The notes under the pieces were generated by a model. That model worked only from the letters and a program-made list of their open reading frames with translations. It was not told the origin of the DNA and ran no database searches. 39,319 nt of DNA from a virus, in IMG/VR virus record IMGVR_UViG_3300045965_000132, positions 1 through 39,319 of that record, one strand, 5' to 3'. The number at the start of each line of letters is the position of its first letter. The first letter of the stretch is position 1. Below are positions 6,440 through 15,765 of this stretch, one piece after another. The translations under genes were made by a program, and so were the position numbers.

Positions 6440-8275
6440 CTAACTGGCCCCGTGGCGAGCCAACTCGATCCAGTTGGTGCCGTCACAGAGCAAGGTGATG
6501 GAGCGGTCGGCCGCCCCGGTGAAGTTGGCATCCAGTTTCAGGTTGCTGCCATCGGTCAGGCCGGCGGTGGACGCGAACACCAGGATCACCACGCGCCCGC
6601 GGTGCTGGGCGGTGATGCTGGTAATGGTGCTGGTGCCGGTGACGCTGAATACCGACGCCGTCGCGTTGGGCAACGTCATGGTGCCGGCGACGCTCGCCAC
6701 CGCCATGAACCCGGCGCCGGAGCCTGAGAACGCCAGCGGATAGCGCGCCCCGGTGGCGCTGGAGAACGAGTAGCTGTCCTCGATCTCCACGTCGTCGGCC
6801 GCGACGTTGAGCTTGAAGGCGTCGGTGACCGTGGGCGGATTCTGATTAGTGGTCACCATGCAGCCCCGGAATCGGATGTTCTGTGCCGAAGTGAATGCGT
6901 TGTTCAAGTCGCCGCTCTCAAACAGCTTCGGATTGGCGGTGTTGGACTGCATGTAAAACCCGTCCACGATCACGTTATCCACGTCGCCAAACACGGTGAT
7001 GAACGGGAGCGGGTTGGTGAACGGTGTCCCATACTCGCGATAACACTGGTTCAGGAACACGTTGGCGAGTGGAGACAATAGGGATAGACCCACCGACTCG
7101 GCGATGCCCTGCCACGAACAACCGACAAACCGATAGTTTCCGCCGCCCACCAGATGGACCGACCCGGTGGGCAGCCACCCGGACCCGACACTCCCCTCGC
7201 GCATGAATCGAAGCCCCCTCGTGCCGGCCGAAGTTGGCGCGATGGTGAGGTCGGCGGTGTCGGTGGCCCCGCCGGTGCTCAGGCCGGTGATTTTGGCCCC
7301 CTGCGGGATGCCAACGCCATAGACCAGGTCGCCGTTTGCGAGCATAGCAAGTCCACCGTTGGCATCGGTGCGCGACAAGTGCGGTGAGGACGTAGCAACG
7401 GTGATGAGCGTGCCGGCCGCACTGATTCCGAGTGCCCGCATGCTGTTGTAGCCCTTGCTGGAGAACTCGCAGCCGACGATGCGGATGTTGTCGGGTGGGG
7501 CCTGCGAGTCGCCGATCAGCACGTCGCCGCCGCTCTTGGCGTTGCCGAACTGGCAGTTAATGAGGCGAATCTTATTGAGGAAGTTTCCGACCGTTGCGTG
7601 GGCGCGCAGGCCCCACGACGATGAGCGGTCAAAGTTGACATCCTCAAGCAGCAGGCCGGTGGCGGTGCCGCTCGACTTGTTCCAGTAGACATGGCAGCCG
7701 GTGCCCGCGGAGTCGGGTCCGTCAATCTGCAGCCCGCTCATCTGGAAGCTGTTGGCCCGCACGTCGAATCCGTGCTGATTGTTCGATCCGCTGGCGAAGT
7801 TGCGCAGGAACGAGGACGTAGACCCCTCGCCGCGGATACACACTCCGTTCTTCGTCACCACCATGCCCGCCACCGACCCGCTGCCAAACGCAGGCTTGGT
7901 GGCGTGCGAGTAGTGCCCGGCCGGGATGTAGATGGTGCCGCCGGTGGACGGCAGCGCGTCGTGCGCCGCCTGAAACGTGTCGAATTCCTTCACGTTCAGA
8001 ATCGGGTCCAACCGGTTCGCGTTCTGGTTGTCGAACGACGAGTTGTAGTGCCTGACCCGCCCGCCCTCGTGCACCAAGATGCGCACCCCGGCCGGCACCG
8101 CTCCCTGCGTGCCACCGGGAATGGTAATGGCGCTGTTGCCCGGGAACACCGATACCACGCCGTTGCCGCTGCAGTAGGCAATCGCCGCCTCGAGTCCCGC
8201 CTGGGTGCCCTCGAACTCCTTGGCCCGATAGTCCCCGGCCTTCTGCGCCCAGCAGCCGAATGCGCCCGCGCTCAT
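6440..8275 (-). CDS. Tailspike with pectate-lyase-type beta-helix
   Basis: 611 residues from ATG 8275, which overlaps the TGA of the hub gene (ATGA). After a short head region, a pectate_lyase_3-type entry motif (FDTFQAAHDALPSTGGTIYI, then PAGHY) opens a long right-handed beta-helix with recurring short strands and Asn/Gly/Val turns (residues about 100-500). The C-terminal ~85 residues (TMTLPNATASVFSVTGTSTI onward, ending CDGTNWIELARHG) match a widespread C-terminal trimerisation/foldon-like module of tailspikes. Such proteins bind and often cleave surface polysaccharide. Catalytic residues cannot be fixed from sequence, so depolymerase activity is inferred. Confidence 0.88.
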   Translation of the reverse strand: MSAGAFGCWAQKAGDYRAKEFEGTQAGLEAAIAYCSGNGVVSVFPGNSAITIPGGTQGAVPAGVRILVHEGGRVRHYNSSFDNQNANRLDPILNVKEFDTFQAAHDALPSTGGTIYIPAGHYSHATKPAFGSGSVAGMVVTKNGVCIRGEGSTSSFLRNFASGSNNQHGFDVRANSFQMSGLQIDGPDSAGTGCHVYWNKSSGTATGLLLEDVNFDRSSSWGLRAHATVGNFLNKIRLINCQFGNAKSGGDVLIGDSQAPPDNIRIVGCEFSSKGYNSMRALGISAAGTLITVATSSPHLSRTDANGGLAMLANGDLVYGVGIPQGAKITGLSTGGATDTADLTIAPTSAGTRGLRFMREGSVGSGWLPTGSVHLVGGGNYRFVGCSWQGIAESVGLSLLSPLANVFLNQCYREYGTPFTNPLPFITVFGDVDNVIVDGFYMQSNTANPKLFESGDLNNAFTSAQNIRFRGCMVTTNQNPPTVTDAFKLNVAADDVEIEDSYSFSSATGARYPLAFSGSGAGFMAVASVAGTMTLPNATASVFSVTGTSTITSITAQHRGRVVILVFASTAGLTDGSNLKLDANFTGAADRSITLLCDGTNWIELARHGAS

Positions 8276-11200
8276 GTCTCCCCCATCAGGATGTTGCCCA
8301 GCATCAGGCCCTGCCCCACCGGCACGATGCTGGTGGGCAGCGTCGTCATGTCCACCGCGATCACCCGGGTGGCCAGATCGATCGGGCCGTTGGGGTGCAC
8401 CACCTCGACCACCACGAATCGCTTGCCCACCCACAGTCCGTCGGTGCCCCAGGCCGGGTAGGGGCGCGCCATCTCCTCGCGGAACCCGAATACGTGCCCG
8501 CGCTCCACGTCGGGCATGGCGCGGGTCGCGAACTCGATCAGGGGCCGCGGGCCGCGGAACAGGTTGGCGACCCGGTTGCGTAGCGCCCGTGCCGTGTGAT
8601 CCGACTGGATGGTGCGGGCGCGGATCGACAGCTCGCGGCGCCGCCCGTAGAGTGCGGCGGTGGTGTCCATCAGGCGCTCGAGGATCCCCTTGCCGCCATC
8701 GGCGCACCAACTGATGCCGCTGTTAGGGGACAGATCGGCCAACTTGTCCTCGGCGGGGGCGAACCCCAGCAGGTCGGCACAGTTGCGCACCGCGGTCGAG
8801 CTGTCGGCGCCCGCCCCGCCGGACTGGAACATGAGGTTGGTGCGCCACTTGAAACCGCTGGTTTCACCAAGCCCCATGATGGCGAAGTGTTTTTCGATCC
8901 GCACGTCGTCGGCGTAGAGCTTGGTGGGGCTCGCCGGGATGACGATGTCGGCGCTGGCCTGACTGAACCCGAGCGAGGCCCACGCGGTTTCCTGCATGAT
9001 GGCGTCCGATTCGGTGGTCGAGCCGTCGATGTGCCACGTGTTGGCGCCGTCGTTGTGCATGACCCAGAACTTCAACTCGCGCCGGTCGTAGCCGCACAGG
9101 AACTTGTCGGTGGTGCCGGCTTGGGTGTTGACCGCCGACTGGACCGCCGCTGCCAGCGCCTCGCAACTGGCCGGGGTGCCAGCGGTCAGGAAGGCGCTAG
9201 CGTTGCCACCGTTGCGCAGGTAGGCGAGACGATCGTTGTAGTCGGTGGTGATCTGGGTGCCATAGGTCACCTGGAACGTGGCCACGTCGCCCCCGCCGCG
9301 GGTCGCCCAGCGCAGTTGCTGGGCGAAGCCGTCCGCCCGGTCGGCGCCGCTGCCCGGGGCGATGGTCGACTGCGGCACGTAGACCCCCACCGCCAGCGAC
9401 CGGGCGTTGTCGGTCCAGGCGCCGGCTGAGGCCACCTGAATCTGGAACTCGAACGTGTCGTTGACCCCTTCCACCACCTCCATGTTCTGGTCGCGCAGTC
9501 CCCGCCAGTCGTGACCGCCAACACTGTGATCGGGCGAGAGCGTGGCCTCGCTGCGGTAGCTGCCGCTGCGTGCGTCGTGGCGGTAGGCCACCCGTATGTC
9601 GGTGATCACGTCGGTGAGCGGGGTGTAGCGCACCGCCGGCCCGCCCGGCTGCAGGATATCCTCCTTGCGCAGCAGGTACGGGTAATCCACCGTCGGACTG
9701 TCATACCAGGCATGGACGCGGGCATTTCCGTCGTAGGGCGAGATGGAGAACTGCGTCATGCTGTCGGCGGTCAACCACTGGATGACCGACAGCACGTCGG
9801 TGGACTCGGTGACGTTGAAGGCATGGACCGGATCCACCCCATCCACCTGGAGGATTGAGCGGATGGCGTTGAAGCTACCGAAGTCGCCGAACACGCGCGG
9901 GATCTTGGTCAGCGGCAGGCCGCCGTGGACGTTCAGCAGGTGCATGATGATATCCGTGGGCCGCTCGATCAGCGACAGCGCCCCGCCGGTGTAGTTGCCC
10001 GCGTTGTCGTCCAGCACGCCGTCATAGTTGCTATAAAACGACCCCTTCAACTCGGTGACGGCCGGCGTGCGACCGATCGGCGCGAACAGATTGAACGGCG
10101 TCACCTTGGGGTTGTGGATCGCTGCGGCTCCGACGATGCCCTTGACCGCATCGCGTGACTGGACGATGCGCTCCGACTGCACCACGTCCTCGATCGGGCG
10201 AAAGTCCACCATCAGGCCGACGAAGAACAACCGCACCTTGCCGGCCGGCGAGCCCCCCGACCAGTAGAACTTCCACAGGTACTCGGCGGCCAGCGTCGGC
10301 GCGATGTTGGACCCGAGCAGGATCTTGGGCGTGACACTGGCGGCGATGCCGGCCCCGAACAGCGCCACGTCGGCCCCGCCGTTGATGCTCACGTAGCCGT
10401 TGAACCCCGCCAGATCGCTACTCGACTGGTAGCCGATCAGGATCGTGTAGGCGACGCTCGCCTTATCGAACTCGTTGGGCACCGGCGGCAGGACGTAGTG
10501 CAGGGTGCGCTTGAGGGCGGTGTAGTCGAAGAACGCGAAGTTGTTATCGCTCGGGTCGAGGATCTGGCGCGCGTTGTCCGCCATGTTGGACACCACTACC
10601 ACGTCGGAGGGAATCATCCCGAACATGGCATAGCGTTTCTCGGCCGGCAGTTTGTAGCCGGCCAGGGTCGAGGTGTTGAAGCTCTCCACCGCCACCCCGT
10701 TGGCGTAACCGGTGCCCTCGGGGTCCAGCATCGCCAGCCCGGTGCTGGTTTCAATCCACCCGCTACACCCCACCGACTCGTCCGACACGTTGGCAAGCTG
10801 GTGCCCCGCCACCGCAATGCGCGCCTCGCGGTTCACCGTGCCGGCGGCCCCGCTGCGCCCGGTATCCACCATGACCGCCTTGCTGTAGACCCCGGTCGCC
10901 GCCTGACCTGCCGTCATCACGTAATAGAAACGCGCCTTCTCCGGGTAGTCGTAGGCGGTGAACTTGGTCCAGGGACGGCGCATCGGCGTCCAGCGGAACT
11001 TGCCGTAGCACGAGGGTAACGGCAGGCCGATCGCCCCGTCCGGGGCGCGCGCGAACTCCTTGCGACCGACCGCGCGCGGCGCCAGCGGGCGGTTCCAGGG
11101 GATGGCCTGGCGCAGCGACACCGTCAGGTCGTCGCCCACCACCTCCACCTCGAGCACGTTGGCGTCGTAGAGGATACACTGGGCGTCGTCGAAGCCGTCG

Positions 11201-11592
11201 AGCCCGTGGATGTAGCGGTAGATGAATACCCGCGCGTCCGGCCACAAGTGGCTGATCAGCGACTGGCGCAGCGTCTTGGTCAGGACCGCCGCGACCCCGG
11301 CCGGGAACGTCACCTCGGCGTTGGCATAGAACGTCACGCTCGAGGTAGCGAGCCCCAGGTCGGTGTTGGCGAACCCGCCCGGATGGTGGATCGGCCCTAC
11401 CGACCTGACCAGTCCCTGCCACATCCGCGCCGGCTCGCCCACGTCCACCCCGGCATCGGTTGCCGTGTCGGCGGTCGAGGCGTAGAGGGTGTCCACCTGG
11501 GTGCCGTCCACCCGCGGCAGGTCCACCTGGACCAGGAGCGAGAGCCGCCCGCTGCCGCTCCGCCAGTGGTTCAGGAACTGGGCCGTGGCCAC
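8272..11592 (-). CDS. Central tail hub / tail tip protein (gpJ-position)
   Basis: 1106 residues, the largest protein. GTG 11592 overlaps the TAG of the distal tail gene. It follows tape measure and distal-tail genes, the position of the lambda gpJ-type hub that closes the tube and carries receptor-binding structures. The N-terminal ~250 residues are beta-rich with repeated short strands (HWRSGSGRLSLLVQVDLPRV); the middle has Asn/Asp-rich loops and aromatic strands; the last ~100 (VERGHVFGFREEMARPYPAW) look like a separate module attached to the spike gene. I recognise the role mainly from position and size. No peptidoglycan hydrolase motif was found. Confidence 0.75.
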   Translation of the reverse strand: MATAQFLNHWRSGSGRLSLLVQVDLPRVDGTQVDTLYASTADTATDAGVDVGEPARMWQGLVRSVGPIHHPGGFANTDLGLATSSVTFYANAEVTFPAGVAAVLTKTLRQSLISHLWPDARVFIYRYIHGLDGFDDAQCILYDANVLEVEVVGDDLTVSLRQAIPWNRPLAPRAVGRKEFARAPDGAIGLPLPSCYGKFRWTPMRRPWTKFTAYDYPEKARFYYVMTAGQAATGVYSKAVMVDTGRSGAAGTVNREARIAVAGHQLANVSDESVGCSGWIETSTGLAMLDPEGTGYANGVAVESFNTSTLAGYKLPAEKRYAMFGMIPSDVVVVSNMADNARQILDPSDNNFAFFDYTALKRTLHYVLPPVPNEFDKASVAYTILIGYQSSSDLAGFNGYVSINGGADVALFGAGIAASVTPKILLGSNIAPTLAAEYLWKFYWSGGSPAGKVRLFFVGLMVDFRPIEDVVQSERIVQSRDAVKGIVGAAAIHNPKVTPFNLFAPIGRTPAVTELKGSFYSNYDGVLDDNAGNYTGGALSLIERPTDIIMHLLNVHGGLPLTKIPRVFGDFGSFNAIRSILQVDGVDPVHAFNVTESTDVLSVIQWLTADSMTQFSISPYDGNARVHAWYDSPTVDYPYLLRKEDILQPGGPAVRYTPLTDVITDIRVAYRHDARSGSYRSEATLSPDHSVGGHDWRGLRDQNMEVVEGVNDTFEFQIQVASAGAWTDNARSLAVGVYVPQSTIAPGSGADRADGFAQQLRWATRGGGDVATFQVTYGTQITTDYNDRLAYLRNGGNASAFLTAGTPASCEALAAAVQSAVNTQAGTTDKFLCGYDRRELKFWVMHNDGANTWHIDGSTTESDAIMQETAWASLGFSQASADIVIPASPTKLYADDVRIEKHFAIMGLGETSGFKWRTNLMFQSGGAGADSSTAVRNCADLLGFAPAEDKLADLSPNSGISWCADGGKGILERLMDTTAALYGRRRELSIRARTIQSDHTARALRNRVANLFRGPRPLIEFATRAMPDVERGHVFGFREEMARPYPAWGTDGLWVGKRFVVVEVVHPNGPIDLATRVIAVDMTTLPTSIVPVGQGLMLGNILMGET

Positions 11593-12431
11593 TAGCCCAG
11601 CACCTCCAGCTCCAGGTCGGTGTTCCAGGTGTTGGCGGGCGCCCAGGCGTGGACCCAGGCCAGCGAGCCACGCGCCAGCACCACCTGGCGGGCCTGGTCG
11701 GCATGGTTCAACCACACCGCCGGATCCCGCACCGTGTTGGGACCGAATACTGCGTCGATCTTGGACCGGTCGGCGTCCTGCAGGCCACGGAACGTCAGCA
11801 CCGCGAGCGAGCGGTCGTCCCCGATCGCGGTGGTGATCAAGTGGCCGGCCCCGTTCCGCGAGTCGATGGTCGGGTGGATCAACTCCTCGGTCGCCCCCGC
11901 GCTGTAGACGAAGCCCATGTCGCTGGTGATCGTGCCCAGGTAGAGCGACCCGAAGCTCAAGCCCGGCGTGATGCTGCCGGTGAACTTGAACTCCCAGTAG
12001 CGCCCGGTGCCGGTGGAGAGGAACCCCTTGTCGCGCGCCCCGGCGGTGAGCGTATTACTGACGAACGACGTGTAGGCGCTGGCACCGGTCCCGTAGCCGG
12101 CCGCAGCGGTACGGAAGCCCACGTCCACCGTCACGTTGACCGGCGTGCCGAACCAGCGCACGGCATGAAACCCCACGAACGTGGGCGAGATGTCCGCCCC
12201 CATGTCCACGTGCAGCTTGAACGGGCTCGGCGTGCCGCCGATGGTCGTCACCCAGGGCAGGTAGCGGCTCGGGTTGTGGATGTTGGACATGGGAAACGAG
12301 GCGTCCTGCTCGAGCGCCGGGGGGCTCGAGTAGTTGACGCTGTCCCCGTTGGCGATGCGCGGGAACGTCGCCGCCGTGTTGTAGCGCAGCAACTGGTTGC
12401 TGGTGGCGGCAAGGAATCGGGTGTTGGCCAT
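11592..12431 (-). CDS. Distal tail-type protein
   Basis: This 279-residue beta-rich protein lies between tape measure and hub. It starts at ATG 12431 inside the tape-measure stop (TGATG) and ends inside the GTG of the hub gene. It has jelly-roll-like segments (RYWEFKFTGSIT, FGSLYLGTI) and a C-terminal part (DRSLAVLTFRGLQDADRSKI) resembling assembly domains of distal tail proteins. Such proteins form a ring joining tube to hub. Assignment is by order and fold impression, not by a diagnostic motif. Confidence 0.65.
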   Translation of the reverse strand: MANTRFLAATSNQLLRYNTAATFPRIANGDSVNYSSPPALEQDASFPMSNIHNPSRYLPWVTTIGGTPSPFKLHVDMGADISPTFVGFHAVRWFGTPVNVTVDVGFRTAAAGYGTGASAYTSFVSNTLTAGARDKGFLSTGTGRYWEFKFTGSITPGLSFGSLYLGTITSDMGFVYSAGATEELIHPTIDSRNGAGHLITTAIGDDRSLAVLTFRGLQDADRSKIDAVFGPNTVRDPAVWLNHADQARQVVLARGSLAWVHAWAPANTWNTDLELEVLG

Positions 12432-15097
12432 CAGTAGGCCCCCGCCACGTTGATGCGATCCCCCGCCCGGCGCAGGCTGCCGGTGGGCAGTTGCAGCGAC
12501 ATGACCAGGCTATGGGCGTCCAGGGTGCTGATGTTGTAGGTCACCTGCCGCGGTTGTTCCTCGGCGGTCGTGACGCGGCTCCCAACCTCTTGGGCGCCGC
12601 TCGTTCCAAGGCTCTGCGTGCCGGGTCCGAAGCCGCCCGGGACGATGGGAATGGCCGAGGTAGCCGCACCCAGAACCTCCGCCGCTCCACCCCCGGGGCC
12701 GCCCAAGAGCGACAGCGCGAACTTGAGCAGCTTGGCCGCCGCCAGTTGCGCCAGAATCGACAGTACCGCGCTGACGATGCTCTGCATGATGGTTTTCAGC
12801 GCCTCGCCAAAGGTCTGCGTGCTGCTGATCATGTTCTGGAACACGACTTGGAATGAACTGAACAACGCCTGCGAGATGGTTTGCATGCTGGCGGTGAATA
12901 TGTTGTAGCTGTCCAGCACATCATCCAGTTGGAACTTGAACTGCCGGACATCGTCCTCATTGATCATCTGTCCCAGCAGGTCGTGCTGTTCCTCGGTGAG
13001 CGGGGCGCGCGTCAGCGCCGGCCGCAGCGCCTGGATCTGGCGGCTCTGTTCGGACTCCCGGCGCACCTGCTCGAGCGCGTCCGACAACCCCAATACCTGT
13101 TGCTCCAGCGGCGTCAATTCGGCCGACCCCAGCGCCTGGATCGCCCGGTGCAGCGCTTCCGCCTGGCGCACCACCGGATCGAACGTGGTGCCGGAGAGCG
13201 AGAGCGCCGCCTGCCTTAGCGCCTCCGCTTGCGCCGTCAGGGTGGCCAGCGACTCGGGCGACAACCCCACGTTGCCCACGCCCTCGCCCGCGGCCCGCAC
13301 GTCCCGCAGCGCCTCCTCGAGCGCGTCCGCCTGCCGGGACAACTCCGCCAGCGACGCCTCGTTGGCCATCTGGCGCAGGCCCTGGTTCAAGACGTTGACC
13401 TGCTCCACCCCGAGGCTGACTTCCGACGCCGCCTTGAGCGAGCGCTGGAGCGCCGCCACGTCGGCCGCCAGGGGCTTTAGGTCCACCGCGCCAAACCCCA
13501 GCAGGGTGCGCGCCAGGCGCTCGGCCTGGGTGTTGGTGCGCCCGAATGCATTGGCCACGTCCACCAGGTCCTGCGCCTGGGCGAAGCGGGCCGGGTCCAG
13601 GTCCTGCGCCACCCTTAGCAGTGCGTCCTCGTCCTCGAGGGCGGCGAGCGAGGCGGCGAGCCGGTCCACCTCCTCGCGCGCCAGCCCGGTGCGGCGCCCG
13701 AACTCGCGCAGCGCTTCGAGGTTCCGATCCGATACCACCGTGGCCGCCGGCTTCACCTCGAGCGGCGGCAGCGGCACGAAGAACAACTGCTCGCTCAACT
13801 GGCGCTTGCGGTCGGCCCGCTCCAGCGCTTCCTGCGCCCGGATCACCTCCTCGGCCTTGGACCGCTGCATGCCGAACAGGTCCACCAGCTCCTGCACCTG
13901 GGCGGCGTGTTTCTTGACCGCGGCGCTCGCCTTCTCGTGCTCAGCGGTGGCCTTGGCCACCACGTCCACCACCGCTCCGGTCTCGCTCACCATCTGAGGC
14001 AGGTCGTCCTGTCCGAACTCGCGCACCGTGCCCTGCAGAATCCCCAGCTGCAGCTCGGCCTCGGCGACTTTCTTCTTGAACATCTCCACCTGTTCCTGGG
14101 GCTTGCCGAACAGCACGTCGCTCAACCCTGAGCGCTGGCCGCCGACATTGAACAGGGCGACTTCCTGCTGCTCTTGCGCCTGGCGCTGCGCCTCGGCGAG
14201 CCCGCGGCGCAATCGGGCGATCCGCTCCTGGAGCTGCTCCTCGTGGCGCGCCAGAGCTTCGTCGGGGGCCGCCTCGGTGAACGTGTCGATGATGTCGTTG
14301 GCCGCCTCGGCCGCCGCGCCCTTGACGCGGTTCATGAAGCCCTCGAACCGCCCGGTGAACTTTTCCCACTCGCGGTCGAACTTGCGACCCGCCTCCACCA
14401 TGTCGGTGCCCATGAGTTGGCCGGTCTGCTCCATCTCGCTGCGCAGCTCGGGGAACGACTGGCGGAGCCCGTCCAGCACCGCCAGCAGGTCCTTGCCGCC
14501 GCGCCCCAGCAGTTCCTGGGCGGCATGGGCGCGCGCTGCAGCGTCGCTGCTGGTGCGGAAGGCATCCGACAATTGGAGCAGCGCCTCGAACGGGTCGCGG
14601 GTGCTGACCCCGAGGCGTGCCAGCAGCGGGTTCTGCTTGTCGATTTCCTGGTTGAGCCGGAACAGGGCGGTGCGCGCCACCTCGGCATCGAGCCCGGCCC
14701 GCTTGAACAACTCCTGTAGCACCTGGAGGTTGTCCACCGAGACGCCGGTGACCCGCGACAGGTTATCCAGCTGCTCGACCGTGTCGCCGAGGTTCTTGGC
14801 CAGCAGCACCGCGCCGCCCGCGGCGATCCCCAGGGCGGCCCCCAGTCCCGCTACCACGCCGGCCACCGGGCCCAGCGCACCGGCGGCGCTCGCCACGCTG
14901 CTGATCTGGCTTGCCGCCTGGCTCGCCGCCGGGGAGATGGTGGCCAACGCCCCGTTCAATTGGCGCAGGTCGATCGCGGACGCCCCGGCCTTGCGCGACT
15001 GGGTTTCCAGTTGCTTGAGTTGGCCGATCGCCTGGTTGAGCGCCGCCTGGGCCTCGTTGCGGGCCCTGATGATCACCTCGACCGGGGTTTCGGCCAC
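12431..15097 (-). CDS. Tape measure protein
   Basis: 888 residues, mostly coiled coil with long Ala/Glu/Gln/Arg/Leu heptads. It sets tail length and is passed into the host at ejection. Two hydrophobic patches are visible: residues ~60-115 (ALGPVAGVVAGLGAALGIAA) and near the C-terminus (~730-800, ILAQLAAAKLLKFALSLLGG). The start, EVIIRARNEAQAALNQAIGQ, is the typical opening of phage tape measures. GTG 15097 lies a few bases after the stop of the chaperone extension. At roughly 0.15 nm per residue the tail would be about 130 nm. No lysozyme or peptidase domain seen. Confidence 0.93.
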   Translation of the reverse strand: MAETPVEVIIRARNEAQAALNQAIGQLKQLETQSRKAGASAIDLRQLNGALATISPAASQAASQISSVASAAGALGPVAGVVAGLGAALGIAAGGAVLLAKNLGDTVEQLDNLSRVTGVSVDNLQVLQELFKRAGLDAEVARTALFRLNQEIDKQNPLLARLGVSTRDPFEALLQLSDAFRTSSDAAARAHAAQELLGRGGKDLLAVLDGLRQSFPELRSEMEQTGQLMGTDMVEAGRKFDREWEKFTGRFEGFMNRVKGAAAEAANDIIDTFTEAAPDEALARHEEQLQERIARLRRGLAEAQRQAQEQQEVALFNVGGQRSGLSDVLFGKPQEQVEMFKKKVAEAELQLGILQGTVREFGQDDLPQMVSETGAVVDVVAKATAEHEKASAAVKKHAAQVQELVDLFGMQRSKAEEVIRAQEALERADRKRQLSEQLFFVPLPPLEVKPAATVVSDRNLEALREFGRRTGLAREEVDRLAASLAALEDEDALLRVAQDLDPARFAQAQDLVDVANAFGRTNTQAERLARTLLGFGAVDLKPLAADVAALQRSLKAASEVSLGVEQVNVLNQGLRQMANEASLAELSRQADALEEALRDVRAAGEGVGNVGLSPESLATLTAQAEALRQAALSLSGTTFDPVVRQAEALHRAIQALGSAELTPLEQQVLGLSDALEQVRRESEQSRQIQALRPALTRAPLTEEQHDLLGQMINEDDVRQFKFQLDDVLDSYNIFTASMQTISQALFSSFQVVFQNMISSTQTFGEALKTIMQSIVSAVLSILAQLAAAKLLKFALSLLGGPGGGAAEVLGAATSAIPIVPGGFGPGTQSLGTSGAQEVGSRVTTAEEQPRQVTYNISTLDAHSLVMSLQLPTGSLRRAGDRINVAGAY

Positions 15098-15101
15098 CGG
15101 C

Positions 15102-15756
15102 CTAGACCCTCATGGCCAGCCGCGCCAGCAGGCGCAGCCGGTGAGCCACCGCGTCCGGCCCCGGGTCGGACTGCAGGTCGCGCGACACGTCGTAGGCCCG
15201 GTGCTTACGCGCCGCCGCCAGCACGGCGCGGTCGGCCTCGAGGGCGGCGAGCGGGGGAAGCCTCCACCCCAGCAGCCGGTGCGGGCGGCTCTCCGGGTGC
15301 ATCCGGGCGATGTCCACCAGGTCCTCCGCCAGCAGGCCCAGCTTCTCCCCCAGCGGCGACTCCTCCGCGAAAGGCCGCGCCCGCAGCGGCCTGCGTGGCG
15401 ATCCCTTCCGTCGTGAACGCGGCAATGGCGGTCGCGACCGCGTTCTGTGCGGCCACCGGCAGGTCATCCCAGCGCGGGGGGCCGCCGCCGTTGAAGCTCA
15501 ACGACGGCGCCACCACCGCCGCCTCCGCCCACTTGCGGTACAACTCGAGCCGCGCCTGGAACCGCTCGGCGTTGCTCACCGTGCCCTCGGCCGGCTCGTC
15601 GGCCAGCGTGTAAACCATGACGTTGGGGAGCCGGCGGATGGTCAGTACCAGCGGCTGACCATCGGCGCCGCGCGTCCCCGGCAGCGACACGTTGCGTGTC
15701 TCCTCGTGGGTGAAGTCCTCAGCCGGTGACGCCGGCCGATCGGTGAACAGGTCCAT
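15102..15756 (-). CDS. Tail assembly chaperone GT (frameshift product)
   Basis: Long form of the tail chaperone: the first 128 codons of the 15756 frame, then a +1 (or -2) shift into the frame that ends at 15102, giving about 217 residues. After the shift the sequence becomes protein-like (FAEESPLGEKLGLLAEDLVD onward, a helical Leu/Arg-rich domain), while the other frame degenerates into Gly/Pro/Arg repeats. G/GT pairs between tube and tape-measure genes are a conserved feature of long-tailed phages; GT binds the tape measure and recruits tube subunits. That this is one product and not an assembly error is inference. Confidence 0.7.
15205..15756 (-). CDS. Tail assembly chaperone G (unshifted product)
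   Basis: The short form, 183 residues from ATG 15756. Residues 1-128 are a compact alpha/beta domain (LVLTIRRLPNVMVYTLADEP, then a helix with ERFQARLELYRKWAEAAVVA). Residues 130-183 are low-complexity Gly/Ala/Pro/Arg, as expected for out-of-frame reading past the slip site. It sits between the tube gene (nine bases away) and the tape measure, exactly where chaperone G lies in lambda-like phages. Confidence 0.75.
   Translation of the reverse strand: MDLFTDRPASPAEDFTHEETRNVSLPGTRGADGQPLVLTIRRLPNVMVYTLADEPAEGTVSNAERFQARLELYRKWAEAAVVAPSLSFNGGGPPRWDDLPVAAQNAVATAIAAFTTEGIATQAAAGAAFRGGVAAGGEAGPAGGGPGGHRPDAPGEPPAPAAGVEASPARRPRGRPRRAGGGA
15367..15372 (-). promoter_or_regulatory. Candidate +1 frameshift site TTT CGC
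   Basis: TTT (15372-15370) is codon 129 of the chaperone and is followed by CGC. Moving one base forward converts TTT to TTC, both Phe codons read by the same tRNA, and enters the frame that closes at 15102. This is precisely where the coding character switches frames. A GCGCG stretch just upstream could instead support a -2 slip. Confidence 0.5.
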
Positions 15757-15765
15757 GCGTTGCTC

